From the NCBI RefSeq assembly GCF_014655295.1, contig NZ_BNBI01000003.1:62001-126000 (forward strand): DNA of 64,000 nt, read 5' to 3'. The notes beneath the pieces were generated by a model. That model had not been told where the DNA came from, did no database searches, and worked only from the letters and a program-made list of their open reading frames with translations. This document shows positions 36,491-45,736 of the stretch, piece after piece (the stretch's first letter is position 1; the number at the start of each line of letters is the position of its first letter). This DNA is from Streptomyces fumanus (GTDB taxonomy: Bacteria; Actinomycetota; Actinomycetes; Streptomycetales; Streptomycetaceae). A program made the translations under genes and the position numbers.

Positions 36491-37087
36491 TCATCGGCCA
36501 CTGAGACCGAACGTCGCCGGGTCCACGGGATATGGACGCTCGTGCGGCAGGAGCCGCCGGGCGGCCTCCAGCGCTCCGTCTCGTACATGGGCGTGGACCG
36601 TACGGGCCAGTGATGTGACGTCGGTCATGGAGACGATCCACTCGTCGGCGTAGAGACGTGCGGCTTCACCGGCGAGACCGAGTTGCAGCGATCGGTGCGG
36701 GAGCGGCCTGAGGTGCAGGTCGCGTTCGGGGTCCCACTGCACCCGGGCGGGCGCTTGTCTCAACTGGCGTCGCCAGGTGGCGTGGTCGGGGTGAAGACCG
36801 TGCTCGTAGTGGGACAGGCAGGCGTGTCGCAGGGTCCACTCGAAACCGTCCCGGGTGATCTCGACCGCGAGGACGGTCTCCTGTCCTTCTTTGCTGCCCC
36901 ACCCGCAGCGGTACATCATCCACAGGAACGACGGCTTGATCCACGTCATCCGGTCCCGTTTCCATGCCGCCGGGAAACGGCCGTCTCGGGCCGCCGCCAG
37001 ACCGATCACCGGCGAGTACGCCTGGTAGACGGTGATCGTGCGGTCGGTGTACGAGGCCCTGATCTGGTGCTTGGGTGGTTGAGTCAC
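36491..37087 (-). CDS. DUF4291 family protein
   Basis: 198 residues. The conserved segments of DUF4291 are plain: HQIRASYTDRTITVYQAYSP, GRFPAAWKRDRMTWIKPSFLW, MMYRCGWG and QETVLAVEITRDGFEW. Biochemical function is unknown; I make no assignment. The start GTG at 37087 is where homology begins (MTQPPKHQ); the frame extends upstream to 37588 without family resemblance. No signal peptide. Monocistronic, with a 277-bp gap to the MFS gene. Confidence 0.85.
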   Translation of the reverse strand: MTQPPKHQIRASYTDRTITVYQAYSPVIGLAAARDGRFPAAWKRDRMTWIKPSFLWMMYRCGWGSKEGQETVLAVEITRDGFEWTLRHACLSHYEHGLHPDHATWRRQLRQAPARVQWDPERDLHLRPLPHRSLQLGLAGEAARLYADEWIVSMTDVTSLARTVHAHVRDGALEAARRLLPHERPYPVDPATFGLSGR

Positions 37088-37364
37088 CGGACAAGCGTGA
37101 TCACACGGCGTCTCGCGCGCCATCGAATTTCCGCTGCTGCGGGAAGCCACCGAGTCCGCGGCGACGGGCGAGGGCGCGGGCGGTCCCGTGAGGGCGGGGA
37201 GACCAAGAGCAACCGGGGTCAGGAGTTCAGCCTCGCCCTCGTCGACGACCGCGGGGGCATCGGCATCGGCGCGGCGCCGAGTCACCCGACGGAAGCACCG
37301 ACTCCGCACGTACGGCGGACGAATTGGGTTGCGGCGGGCCCGGTGAGGCCGGTGAGGTATCTCC

Positions 37365-38660
37365 ATGGACGGTGTCACGGAACGGGCGCGAGGGGCGGAA
37401 GCGGGCGCAGGCGCCGCCGTCACGGGCCGACCGGGTCGGCCGGCTTCCTGGCACGCGCCGGCGGTGCTCGCGGCCCTGATGCTGGCGGCCTTCACCTTCA
37501 ACACCGCGGAGAACCTGCCGGTCGGACTCCTGGAGCGCATCTCCGAGAGCGTCCGGGTGTCCCTGTCGGCGGTCGGCCTGCTGGTCACCGGTTACGGCGT
37601 CACGGTGGCCGTGGCCTCCGTGCCGCTCGCCCATTGCGTACGGGCCCTGCCCCGCCGTTACGTACTCACGGGGCTGCTGGCCGCGCTGGTCGTGTCCTCT
37701 CTGGGCGCGGCGCTCGCCACCTCGTACTGGCAGCTTCTCGTGGCGCGGCTGCTCACCGCGCTCGCCCAGGCGCTGTTCTGGGCCGTGATGGGACCGGTCG
37801 CGGTGGGTCTGTTCCCGCCCGAGGTCCGCGGACGTGTGGTCGGGGCGCTGTCCGTCGCCGGTTCGCTGGCCCTGGTGCTCGGTGTGCCTGCCGGGACCTG
37901 GCTGGGCCGGCGCACCGACTGGCAGGCGCCGGTCGCCGTACTGGCGGTGCTGGGTCTTGTCTCCCTGGTGACGATCGCCGTACTGCTGCCGACCTCGCGG
38001 CCGGAGGAGGAACCCGCCGCTCGCGGAAGTCGCCCTGACGCCCGCCGGTTCGCGACGGTGCTGGCAGCCGGGGCTCTGTCCGCCACCGGGGCGTTCACGG
38101 GATTCACGTACCTGGTGAAGTTCCTCGGCGATGTGGGCGGGTTCGCCGCGAGCACGGTGAACGCCCTGTTCGTTGCTTTCGGCGTCGCTTGTCTGGTCGG
38201 GGTGAGCGTCACCGGGGCCCTGCTCGACCGCTTCCCGCAGTCGGCGCTGACCGCGGCCGTGGCCGTGCAGGCGGTGGGCATGCTCGGCCTGTACTCGGCA
38301 GGCACCGAACCGATGGCCGCGGTGGTGTTCCTGGCACTGATGGGCGGCGCGCTCGGGCCGGTGTTCATGACGACCCAGAACGCGATGCTGCACTGCGCGC
38401 CCGGCCGCACGGACCTCGCACTCGCGGCCAACTCGGGTGCCTACAACGCCGGGATCGCGGCGGGCGCCGCCCTCGGCGGACTGGTCCTGCCGCTGGCCGG
38501 CGTACGGGACACCTTCCTGGCCGGCGGGCTGCTGACCGTGGGGGCGTGTGTGGTGCTGCCCGGTGGGCGGTGGCTTCCTCGTTCGCCGGCCGCCACGGAC
38601 CCCTGCGGGCCGGCCGGACTACAGAAGACACGCCCAGGAGGCCATGGCCGACATGACTGA
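37365..38660 (+). CDS. MFS transporter, AraJ/sugar-efflux type
   Basis: 431 residues with 12 predicted membrane helices. Helix 1 carries FTFNTAENLPVGLL, and the TGYGVTVAVASVPLAH and LARLLTALAQALFWAVMGPVA (in part) segments resemble AraJ/YdhP-like drug or sugar efflux proteins. The ATG at 37365 has GAGGT 6 nt upstream. Its 3' end overlaps the following acetyltransferase gene, an arrangement seen in resistance cassettes where one protein modifies and the other exports a compound (inference). Confidence 0.85.
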   Translation: MDGVTERARGAEAGAGAAVTGRPGRPASWHAPAVLAALMLAAFTFNTAENLPVGLLERISESVRVSLSAVGLLVTGYGVTVAVASVPLAHCVRALPRRYVLTGLLAALVVSSLGAALATSYWQLLVARLLTALAQALFWAVMGPVAVGLFPPEVRGRVVGALSVAGSLALVLGVPAGTWLGRRTDWQAPVAVLAVLGLVSLVTIAVLLPTSRPEEEPAARGSRPDARRFATVLAAGALSATGAFTGFTYLVKFLGDVGGFAASTVNALFVAFGVACLVGVSVTGALLDRFPQSALTAAVAVQAVGMLGLYSAGTEPMAAVVFLALMGGALGPVFMTTQNAMLHCAPGRTDLALAANSGAYNAGIAAGAALGGLVLPLAGVRDTFLAGGLLTVGACVVLPGGRWLPRSPAATDPCGPAGLQKTRPGGHGRHD

Positions 38661-39705
38661 CACGACCGCTCCAGTGACGATCACCGCGATCCCGGAGGTC
38701 ACCCCCGCGCACGCCGACGCCTGGCGCCAGGTCGTCACCGCGTCGCTGGCCGAGGACCTGCCCGGCGTCCCGCCCCCGACCCCGAGCCAGGCGTACGCCC
38801 GGCTGTCCCGCCCCGGACTGGGCAGCAGACTGCTGACCTGGCTCGCGTACGCCACGGACGGCGACGGTAGGACCCGGCCGGTGGGCGCGGCCACCCTGCG
38901 CCTGTTCGACCGCCAGGGGCAGGAGCACCTGGCCGAGACCGACCTGCACGTCCACCCCGACGCACGGCGGCGCGGCATCGGAACCGCGCTGCTGTCGGCC
39001 GTGGTCGCCGAGGTCCGGTCGGAGGGGCGCCGCAGCCTGATCGCCGAGACGCCCGCGTCGGGCACCGCCGACCTGTTCTGCGTACGGCACGGCTTCCGCC
39101 GGGCCCTGACCCTCCATCACCTCCTGCTGTCACTGACCGAGGCGCACCACGACCGGCTCGTCGAGCTCACCGGCACCGACCGGCCCGGCTACCGCACCGT
39201 CGCGTGGCACGGCACCGTGCCCGACGCGCTCGCGGACACCTTCGCCGCCGCGAAGAACGCCATGAACGACATGCCCACCGGCGACCTGGACTACGGCACG
39301 CTCTCCTGGGACGCCGAGCGGGTACGCGCCATGGCGGCGGTCGTGGCCGGACGCGGTGACACCCTGCTGACCGTCGCTGCCGTCCACGGCGCCGAAAGCG
39401 ACGACGGTACCGCCGAGATCGCGGGCTTCACCGAGATCGTGATACCCGACGGCACGGCCACCCGCGCCCGGCAGTACGACACCGCCGTGGTACCCGCCCA
39501 CCGCGGCCACGGGCTCGGCGTCTGGCTCAAGGCACACATGCTGCGCCAACTGCACGCCAAGTATCCCCAGGTCACCGAGGTCGAGACGGACAACGCCGCG
39601 GACAACGCGCACATGCTCGCCGTCAACGAGCAACTCGGCTTCCGCCACCAGCGCACGACCCACGAGTACCGACTCGCCCTCGCCGAAGGGGAGGGATCCG
39701 CATAA
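38653..39705 (+). CDS. Double GNAT-domain acetyltransferase
   Basis: 350 residues. The N-terminal GNAT core has LHVHPDARRRGIGTALLSAVV (acetyl-CoA loop R-R-G-I-G-T); the C-terminal core has AVVPAHRGHGLGVWLKAHML (R-G-H-G-L) and DNAHMLAVNEQLGFRH. The tandem form resembles mycothiol synthase-like or drug acetyltransferases. The start ATG at 38653 is preferred because AGGAGG lies 11 nt upstream; the ATG at 38644 is only 2 nt from it. It overlaps the MFS gene by 8 bp, so the two are translated together. Confidence 0.85.
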   Translation: MTDTTAPVTITAIPEVTPAHADAWRQVVTASLAEDLPGVPPPTPSQAYARLSRPGLGSRLLTWLAYATDGDGRTRPVGAATLRLFDRQGQEHLAETDLHVHPDARRRGIGTALLSAVVAEVRSEGRRSLIAETPASGTADLFCVRHGFRRALTLHHLLLSLTEAHHDRLVELTGTDRPGYRTVAWHGTVPDALADTFAAAKNAMNDMPTGDLDYGTLSWDAERVRAMAAVVAGRGDTLLTVAAVHGAESDDGTAEIAGFTEIVIPDGTATRARQYDTAVVPAHRGHGLGVWLKAHMLRQLHAKYPQVTEVETDNAADNAHMLAVNEQLGFRHQRTTHEYRLALAEGEGSA

Positions 39706-39827
39706 CACCCTCCGACCGACCCAGCCGCCAGATCCGGCCGGCAGATCCGCACACACCCTCGCAGACACCGGCTGCCGAAGCTGTCGGGGCTCGCCACTCG
39801 TCGCCTGGCGGACCTGCCGAAGCTCCG

Positions 39828-40190
39828 CTACCCCGCCTTCGCCCCCAGCCCCCGGCCGGTCGTCCGCTCGCGCCCCCAGGCGGCCAGTGGCTCGAGCGCG
39901 TCGTTGAGACGTTGGCCGTCCTCGGTCAGCGAGTACTCGACGCGGGGCGGCACCTCGTCGTAGGAGACGCGGTGCACGACACCGTCCGCCTCCAGCTCAC
40001 GCAGGTGAGAGGCCAGCACCTTCTCGGTGATCCCCGGAAGCAGCCGGCGCAGTTCCCCGAAGCGACGGCAGGGGTGCTCGTGCAGTGCCCACAGGATCAG
40101 CACCTTCCACTTGCCGCCGATCACCTCCATCGCGGTGTCGATGCCGCATACGTGTCCGTCCGGTGTGCCCGGCCGGTTCAGCGTCGTCAT
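39828..40190 (-). CDS. HxlR-family transcriptional regulator
   Basis: 120 residues, the classic size. CGIDTAMEVIGGKWKVLILWAL (Cys near residue 14) and RFGELRRLLPGITEKVLASHLRELE with VEYSLTEDGQRL define DUF24/HxlR. Start ATG at 40190 with GGGAGG upstream; the longer frame to 40349 is not supported. Divergent from the dehydrogenase gene, with a CAAGT-N4-ACTTG palindrome between. Likely represses that gene and responds to an electrophile or redox signal through the N-terminal Cys. Confidence 0.88.
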   Translation of the reverse strand: MTTLNRPGTPDGHVCGIDTAMEVIGGKWKVLILWALHEHPCRRFGELRRLLPGITEKVLASHLRELEADGVVHRVSYDEVPPRVEYSLTEDGQRLNDALEPLAAWGRERTTGRGLGAKAG

Positions 40191-40240
40191 GCCCCACCCC
40201 TCCCGACGTGCTCGCTCACCTCGGGGTAACCACCCACTGC

Positions 40241-40254
40241 CAAGTGCGTACTTG
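40241..40254. promoter_or_regulatory. HxlR-type operator CAAGT-N4-ACTTG
   Basis: A perfect inverted repeat of 5-bp arms around GCGT in the 97-bp divergent intergenic region, similar in size to known HxlR/YodB sites. Confidence 0.6.
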
Positions 40255-40287
40255 ATCACCCCTGGGTTCCCGACCAGCCTAACCGGC

Positions 40288-41169
40288 ATGACACCGAACA
40301 CCGTTGAGAAGACTCCCGTCACGCTGCTGGGCCTGGGCGCGATGGGCACCGCCCTGGCCCGGGCCTGGCTGGCCGCCGGTCACCCGCTCACCGTCTGGAA
40401 CCGCACCCCGGCCCGCGCCGAGGCACTCGCCGCCGAGGGTGCGCGGGTCGCGGGCAGCGCGGCCGGGGCGGTCGCGGCGAACACCCTGGTCGTCGTCTGC
40501 CTGCTGGACGACGCCTCCGTCGAGGAGGCGCTGGCCGGCACCGATCTGACCGGCCGGGACCTGGTCAACCTGACCACCAGTACCCCCGCCCAGGCCCGCG
40601 CCCGTGCCGCGTGGGCCCGGGAGCGCGGCGCCCGTTACCTGGACGGCGGGATCATGGCCGTACCTCCCATGATCGGCGTCCCGGAAGCCGGCGGCTACGT
40701 CTTCTACAGCGGCTCGCCCGAGCTGTTCGAACGGCACCGGGAGACCCTGGGCGTCCCGGCCGGCACCACCTACGTCGGCGAGGACGCGGGCTTCGCCGCT
40801 CTGCACGACGTGGCCCTGCTCAGCGCCATGTACGGGATGTTCGCCGGGGCCGCGCACGCCTTCGCCCTGATCCGCAAGGAGGACATCGACCCCGGGGCGC
40901 TCGCCCCGCTGCTCGCCGACTGGCTCGTCGCGATGGCCCCGGCCGTGCACCAGACCGCCGACCATCTGCGCAGCGGCGACTACACCAGGGGGGTCGTCTC
41001 CAGCCTCGCCATGCAGGTGGCCGGCACGCCGACCTTCCTGGACACCGCCGAGCAGCAGGGTGTCAGCCCCGAACTGCTCAGCCCGTACTTCGAGTTGATG
41101 CGCCGCCGCCTGGCCGAGGGCAGCGGTGAGGAGGATCTGACGGGCGTGATCGACCTGCTGGTGCGCTGA
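40288..41169 (+). CDS. NAD(P)-binding beta-hydroxyacid dehydrogenase / imine reductase-like
   Basis: 293 residues. Rossmann motif LLGLGAMGTALA near residue 14. The middle DGGIMAVPPMIGVPEAGGYVFYSG and the helical C-domain are as in 6-phosphogluconate-dehydrogenase-like and imine reductase enzymes. The proton-donor Lys of hydroxyacid dehydrogenases is not evident, which favours the imine-reductase branch. The ATG at 40288 has no clear RBS and may be nearly leaderless. Controlled presumably by the divergent HxlR protein. Confidence 0.82.
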   Translation: MTPNTVEKTPVTLLGLGAMGTALARAWLAAGHPLTVWNRTPARAEALAAEGARVAGSAAGAVAANTLVVVCLLDDASVEEALAGTDLTGRDLVNLTTSTPAQARARAAWARERGARYLDGGIMAVPPMIGVPEAGGYVFYSGSPELFERHRETLGVPAGTTYVGEDAGFAALHDVALLSAMYGMFAGAAHAFALIRKEDIDPGALAPLLADWLVAMAPAVHQTADHLRSGDYTRGVVSSLAMQVAGTPTFLDTAEQQGVSPELLSPYFELMRRRLAEGSGEEDLTGVIDLLVR

Positions 41170-41419
41170 GTCGCCGCATCCCCCGGTGTGCGGGACGGCG
41201 TCCGAGCCCCACGGTTCCGATTCCGACCGTGCGGCGTCCACGTTGCTGACCCGGCGGGACGCCCGAGGCCGGCCTCCGTCGACGTACGACGCGCGGCCGC
41301 CGCGACCTCGTAGGAGTGACCGCTGGCGATTCGCCGCTGTTCGCGTCGGCGGCCTGACCATGATGGCACCAGCCCCGCGGAGTCGTACGCGGGAAGGTGA
41401 CGGATGGGAAGTGAACGTG

Positions 41420-42037
41420 ATGGGCATGGCCGGCAGAAGTGCGCGCGAGGTCGTGGTCGTCGGTCTGACCGGGGTCTCCGTACTCCTCGGCGGGGTACTG
41501 GCCACCGCGGCGCAGGCCGTGGACGGCGGGCGCGAGTCCATGCGCGTATGTGCCCAGACGAAAGGCAAGTGGGAGGGCGCCGACGCCGGGACGCTGGCCG
41601 ACTGCCACACCGCACGCGCCGCGTACGCCTCCAAGCGGGCCGAGCTGATCGAGGGCAAGGTCCCCGGCGAGGTCGCCCGGAAGTGGAGCACGACCGCCGC
41701 TGACGCGTCCCGCTCCGCCGTAGTCGACGCCGCTCGCCGCCCCGAGGGCGAGATGACCTCGGGCGAGGCCGCCACGGCCGCGATGTGGGCGGCAGTGGCG
41801 GCCGGCGCGGCCCGGCCCGTGGAGTCCGGCGCGGGCGATGTGGAGTCCGCCAGAGCCACCGGGGACAAGGGGTACAGCGGTGCCGTCCTGGAAGCCCGCC
41901 GCACCGCCAGGGCCGCCTGGCGCGCGGCCGAGGACGCCCATGCCGCCGGTGGCCGGGACGCCCGGCGGAACATCGCGGCGGACAAGGCGGAGAGCAGGGC
42001 GTGGCAGGCCGCACGGGCAGCGGGCTGGCTGGAGTAG
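41420..42037 (+). CDS. Putative exported helical protein of unknown function
   Basis: 205 residues. The N-terminus (SAREVVVVGLTGVSVLLGGVLATAAQAV) is a signal peptide with an AQA cleavage site. The mature part is Ala/Arg/Glu-rich and helical with two Cys (RVCAQTKG, LADCHTAR) that could form a disulfide. No family recognised. GGGAAG lies 8 nt before the ATG at 41420; a GTG at 41417 and an ATG at 41426 are alternatives. Stands alone. Confidence 0.6.
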   Translation: MGMAGRSAREVVVVGLTGVSVLLGGVLATAAQAVDGGRESMRVCAQTKGKWEGADAGTLADCHTARAAYASKRAELIEGKVPGEVARKWSTTAADASRSAVVDAARRPEGEMTSGEAATAAMWAAVAAGAARPVESGAGDVESARATGDKGYSGAVLEARRTARAAWRAAEDAHAAGGRDARRNIAADKAESRAWQAARAAGWLE

Positions 42038-42427
42038 CCGGCCCGCTGCCACCGATATGCGATGGCGGATTCGGCAGGCCGGGGTGTCGGCAGAGCGCGA
42101 GGCGACCGCATCGGAATCCCTTTGCCGACATTGCCCAAAAGGGCAGGGCGATGTGCCCTCGCGGCCCCTTCGGGATCACTCACGCGGCGACCGAAAAGGC
42201 GGTTCCGTAAGGCACTCGGTGTCCGGACGGAGGGGTGCCGCCCTGCCTCAGGACGCCCCTGCCTGGACCTTCCTGGCGATGTCCCCACAGAATAGTCATG
42301 GTTCACCGCCATTCATTCACACTCAATCAATCTTTTTTCCGAATGACTTATCTGACGACTGGTAATGTGCCCGCCGTTCCACCCTCGCACGACGCTGCAC
42401 CCGATCCCGATCCTTGGATTTCACTTC
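42038..42427. other. 390-bp upstream region of the D,D-carboxypeptidase gene
   Basis: No gene is supported. The stretch 42285-42365 is strikingly AT-rich for this genome (ATTCATTCACACTCAATCAA, then a run of six T) and is probably promoter or structured 5' leader. I looked for a c-di-AMP (ydaO) riboswitch, common before actinobacterial wall-enzyme genes, and could not recognise its core. Confidence 0.4.
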
Positions 42428-43789
42428 ATGACTGGTACGCCAGACGAAAACCCCACGAGCGCTTTCACCCCCGGCGGGCGCCGCCGGCACCGCAAGGTGA
42501 GAGTGGGCCGCGTCGGCGCCCGCCGGGCCCTCGTGCTCGCGATGGCCGTGCCCGTGGCCTCGGCCGCGCTGACCGGCACATCGGCGTTCGCCGCCGACGA
42601 CACCACCTCCACGACGACGGCGCAGGGCGTGTCGCTCGACGGCCTCGACCCCGACGACGCGCAGTTGGTGAAGAACCTCACCGAGCGTGTCGCCGACCCG
42701 CGCCTGGGCACCGATGTCAGCGGCGTGGTCCTCGACGCCGACTCGGACACCGCCCTGTGGGACCACAACGGCTCCACCGCGCTGATGCCGGCCTCCAACG
42801 CCAAGCTCGCCACCGCGACCACCGCCCTGACGCTGCTGGGCGCGAACCACACGTTCACCACCAGGGTCGTCTACGGCGACGGCACCCTCACCCTCATCGG
42901 CGGTGGCGACCGCACCCTCACCAGTGACGACCTGGCCGAGATGGCGAAGACGGCCGTCGACGGCCTCAAGGCCGCGGGTGTGACCCAGGTCAAGGTCCGG
43001 GTGGACGACAGTCTGTTCGCCGAGCCGAGCCTCGCCACCGGCTGGAACGAGGGCTACTACCCCACCGAGGTGGCCCCGGTCCGCTCGCTGGTCGTCGACG
43101 GCGCCGCCGTGGCCGACACGGCCATCGACGCCGGTACCGTCTTCGCCGAGAAGCTCGCGGCGCAGGGCGTCACCATCGACGGAGAGGTCGGCCGCGCCAC
43201 GGCGAAGCAGTCCGACGTACCGGTGGCGCAGCACACGTCGGCGCCGCTGTCGAGCATCGTCAAGCGGATGCTCAAGACCAGCGACAACAACATCGCCGAG
43301 ACCCTGCTGCGGATGACCGCCGTGGAGATGGGGAAGCCCGCCACCTTCGAGGGCGGCGTCGACCTCGTACGCCAGGTGCTCAGCTCGTACGGCATCTCGC
43401 TCGACAACTTCGCGATGTACGACGGCAGCGGTCTGTCCCGGGCCGACCGCATACCGGCCGCCACCCTCGCGCAGCTCCTCGACTCGATCACGGAGGTCCC
43501 CGCCCTCAGCTCGATCCTGGAGGGCCTGCCGGTCGCCGGCGAGGCCGGTGCCAGCCTCGGCCCGGAGTGGGGACGCTTCGACGACGCCGACTCCCAGTGC
43601 GCCGTCGGCAAGGTGCGGGCGAAGACCGGCACCCTCACCGGCGCCATCGCCCTGAGCGGTGTGACACAGACCGAGGACGGCGAGTGGAGGATCTTCTCCT
43701 TCATCGAGAACAACTCCACCGCCGCCCCGGCCGCCATCAAGGACGCCATGGACGGGCTCGCCGCCACCGTCAACGGCTGCTGGGCCTGA
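42428..43789 (+). CDS. D-alanyl-D-alanine carboxypeptidase/endopeptidase (PBP4, S13 family)
   Basis: 453 residues. Removes or cleaves D-Ala-containing peptides in peptidoglycan. All three penicillin-binding motifs are present: Ser123-x-x-Lys126 in PASNAKL, Ser285-Asp-Asn287 in TSDNN, and Lys399-Thr-Gly in AKTGT. A basic N-terminus (GGRRRHRKVRVGRVGARR) precedes a hydrophobic core and an AFAADD cleavage site, so it is exported. The ATG at 42428 is preferred to the one at 42365 because of distance to the signal peptide, though neither RBS is strong. Confidence 0.92.
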   Translation: MTGTPDENPTSAFTPGGRRRHRKVRVGRVGARRALVLAMAVPVASAALTGTSAFAADDTTSTTTAQGVSLDGLDPDDAQLVKNLTERVADPRLGTDVSGVVLDADSDTALWDHNGSTALMPASNAKLATATTALTLLGANHTFTTRVVYGDGTLTLIGGGDRTLTSDDLAEMAKTAVDGLKAAGVTQVKVRVDDSLFAEPSLATGWNEGYYPTEVAPVRSLVVDGAAVADTAIDAGTVFAEKLAAQGVTIDGEVGRATAKQSDVPVAQHTSAPLSSIVKRMLKTSDNNIAETLLRMTAVEMGKPATFEGGVDLVRQVLSSYGISLDNFAMYDGSGLSRADRIPAATLAQLLDSITEVPALSSILEGLPVAGEAGASLGPEWGRFDDADSQCAVGKVRAKTGTLTGAIALSGVTQTEDGEWRIFSFIENNSTAAPAAIKDAMDGLAATVNGCWA

Positions 43790-43934
43790 CCGGCCGCCAC
43801 GTCCGGAACACACCGCACGGCACGGCCCGGCTGCGCGTCGCCCACCGGCGGCGCGCAGTCGCGCGACCGGGGCCGCTTCCTTCCGTAGACTCCTGCGACA
43901 GCTCTCCCCGCACGCGGCCGCTTGAGGAGTTTCG

Positions 43935-44735
43935 GTGAAGGATCTCGCGGACTCGATCGAATCGATGGAACAACTCGCCACGGTGTGGCGGGCGTTGGTC
44001 CTCGACCGTGATCCGGGGGCAGATGTCCGTGACCTTCCGGGCATCGCCGTCCGCTGGGCGGACTGCCGCTTCGCGTTCTGGAACTGCGTCACCTTGACCG
44101 AGGTGCGGGCCGGCGCCGCCCTCGTGGCCCGGCGCCTGGCCGAGGTGGCGGACATCATGCGGTCCAAGCGGCACCCCGGTTTCCTCTGGCTCTTCGAGGA
44201 CCTCCTGGACGAGGGGGCCCGCGCGGCCCTGGACGACGCGGCCGCCGCGGCGGGCCTGCGGCTCGCCTTCCCCGGCACCGGCATGGCCGGGGACCTGCTC
44301 CCCGTGCCCGACCCGGTCCACCCCGACCTGACCTTCGTCCGGGTCCGCACCGACGACCACCTGACCGCCTACGCGGACCTCAACTCCCGTGCCTACGGCT
44401 TCCCGTTGGCCGACGGCCGCGACGGCCTGGCCGGATCCGCGCTCTGGAAGAACGGCGTGTACGCCTACCTCGGTCTGCGCGACGGTGTGCCGGTGACCTG
44501 CGCGGGGGCCGTGGAGGCGGACGGCCGGCTGTTCGTCGCGCTGGTCGCCACCGACCCCGAGTGGCAGCGGCGGGGCTACGGGGAGGCCGTGACCAGGAAG
44601 GCGCTGTACGAGGGCGCGCGGGCCACCGGCCTGACGCGCGCCACCTTGCACGCGACGCAGGCGGGAGCACCGGTGTACCCGCGCATCGGCTTCCGGCCGA
44701 ACTCGCCCATCCGCTTCTACGGACTGGACGGCTGA
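43935..44735 (+). CDS. GNAT-family N-acetyltransferase
   Basis: 266 residues. The acetyl-CoA binding segment VATDPEWQRRGYGEAVTRKAL and the following ATLHATQAGAPVYPRIGFR lie in the C-terminal third; the N-terminal half is a less conserved helical extension (FWNCVTLTEVRAGAAL). The GTG start at 43935 has GAGGAG 5 nt upstream. Substrate unknown. Monocistronic. Confidence 0.85.
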   Translation: MKDLADSIESMEQLATVWRALVLDRDPGADVRDLPGIAVRWADCRFAFWNCVTLTEVRAGAALVARRLAEVADIMRSKRHPGFLWLFEDLLDEGARAALDDAAAAAGLRLAFPGTGMAGDLLPVPDPVHPDLTFVRVRTDDHLTAYADLNSRAYGFPLADGRDGLAGSALWKNGVYAYLGLRDGVPVTCAGAVEADGRLFVALVATDPEWQRRGYGEAVTRKALYEGARATGLTRATLHATQAGAPVYPRIGFRPNSPIRFYGLDG

Positions 44736-44953
44736 CGGCGGCACCGCACGGCCCCGCGCGGCCCTCAGCCAGCGCATCCAGTTCTTCGCCTCTCCCCTGC
44801 GAAACAGGCAGGCGGGACAAGCGGGCAGCTTTTCGACAGAGTTCGCGTTTCCGCATACTCCTCATGTCCGGCCGGCACAACAAAGGAACCCGCTCCCGCG
44901 CTCGGACATTCAGGCGACCTGTTTCCACCCCCGAGTCCTGAACCAGGGAGAGG

Positions 44954-45625
44954 TCAGACTCCCCTGACGTCCCGGGCTGCTCCCGGTGGGGCGGAACCGG
45001 CGGACGCGCCCGCCCTGTCACCGGCCCGTACGGCTTCGCTGACGGAGCGCACGGCGCGTGCCACGCTCGCCGCCGTAGCCGTGGCGGAAGGCTGCTCCGA
45101 GTCGTGGATGAACGCGGTGACACCACGGCGGCTTCCGACGTAGTCGACGAGGCCGCACTCGATCTGGGTCCGCAGCGCGCGTTCGTATCCATGGCGCTCG
45201 TACGCGTCGGAGTCGGCGCCGGCGATGGGCAGCAGATGGGTCGTGAGCCACTGGAGCTTCGGGTTCCGCCCCGACGCGGCCGAGTATGCGAAGGCCCAGC
45301 CGTTGACGAACACGCGGTCGATCCACCCCTTGAGCAGCGCCGGGACGGACCACCAGTACACCGGGAAGACCAGGACCAGGTCGGTGGCACGCTCAAGACG
45401 ACGGTGCTCGCGGGCGACGTCGGGAGGGTAGCCGCCGTCCTGGTGGTAGGCCCGGCGGTCCGCCAGGGTGAACCTGGGGTCGAACCGCTCCCCGTACAGG
45501 TCCGCCACCTCGACGGGCCGGGGGTGGAGGTCCGCGACGAGGCGTTCCGCCACGTGGTGCGTCAGGGAGTCGGGGTCCGGGTGTGCGGTGACCACCAGGG
45601 TCAGCGCGGGGTCGTTGGTGCTCAT
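44954..45625 (-). CDS. Flavodoxin-fold NAD(P)H-dependent quinone reductase
   Basis: 223 residues from the ATG at 45625 (GGAAGA 8 nt upstream). LVVTAHPDPDSLTHHVAERL and LVLVFPVYWWSVPALLKGWIDRVFVNGWAFAY (in segments) are typical of the NQO/MdaB/KefF family, FMN or FAD enzymes that reduce quinones with two electrons. It lies next to another quinone-oxidoreductase-type gene (45737-46735) on the same strand, fitting a quinone-detoxification neighbourhood. No signal peptide. Confidence 0.87.
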   Translation of the reverse strand: MSTNDPALTLVVTAHPDPDSLTHHVAERLVADLHPRPVEVADLYGERFDPRFTLADRRAYHQDGGYPPDVAREHRRLERATDLVLVFPVYWWSVPALLKGWIDRVFVNGWAFAYSAASGRNPKLQWLTTHLLPIAGADSDAYERHGYERALRTQIECGLVDYVGSRRGVTAFIHDSEQPSATATAASVARAVRSVSEAVRAGDRAGASAGSAPPGAARDVRGV

Positions 45626-45736
45626 GAACGTTCTTCCGTCAGTGGGGTCTGTGACGTCGTGACCACCACAGAACACCTACCGACCACGTCACGTACATAG
45701 GTGATCAGCCGCACTGCCTTTGTGATCGTCCGGCGG

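Noticed and set aside
42038..42427. c-di-AMP riboswitch before the D,D-carboxypeptidase gene
   Set aside because: The characteristic conserved core could not be found by eye.
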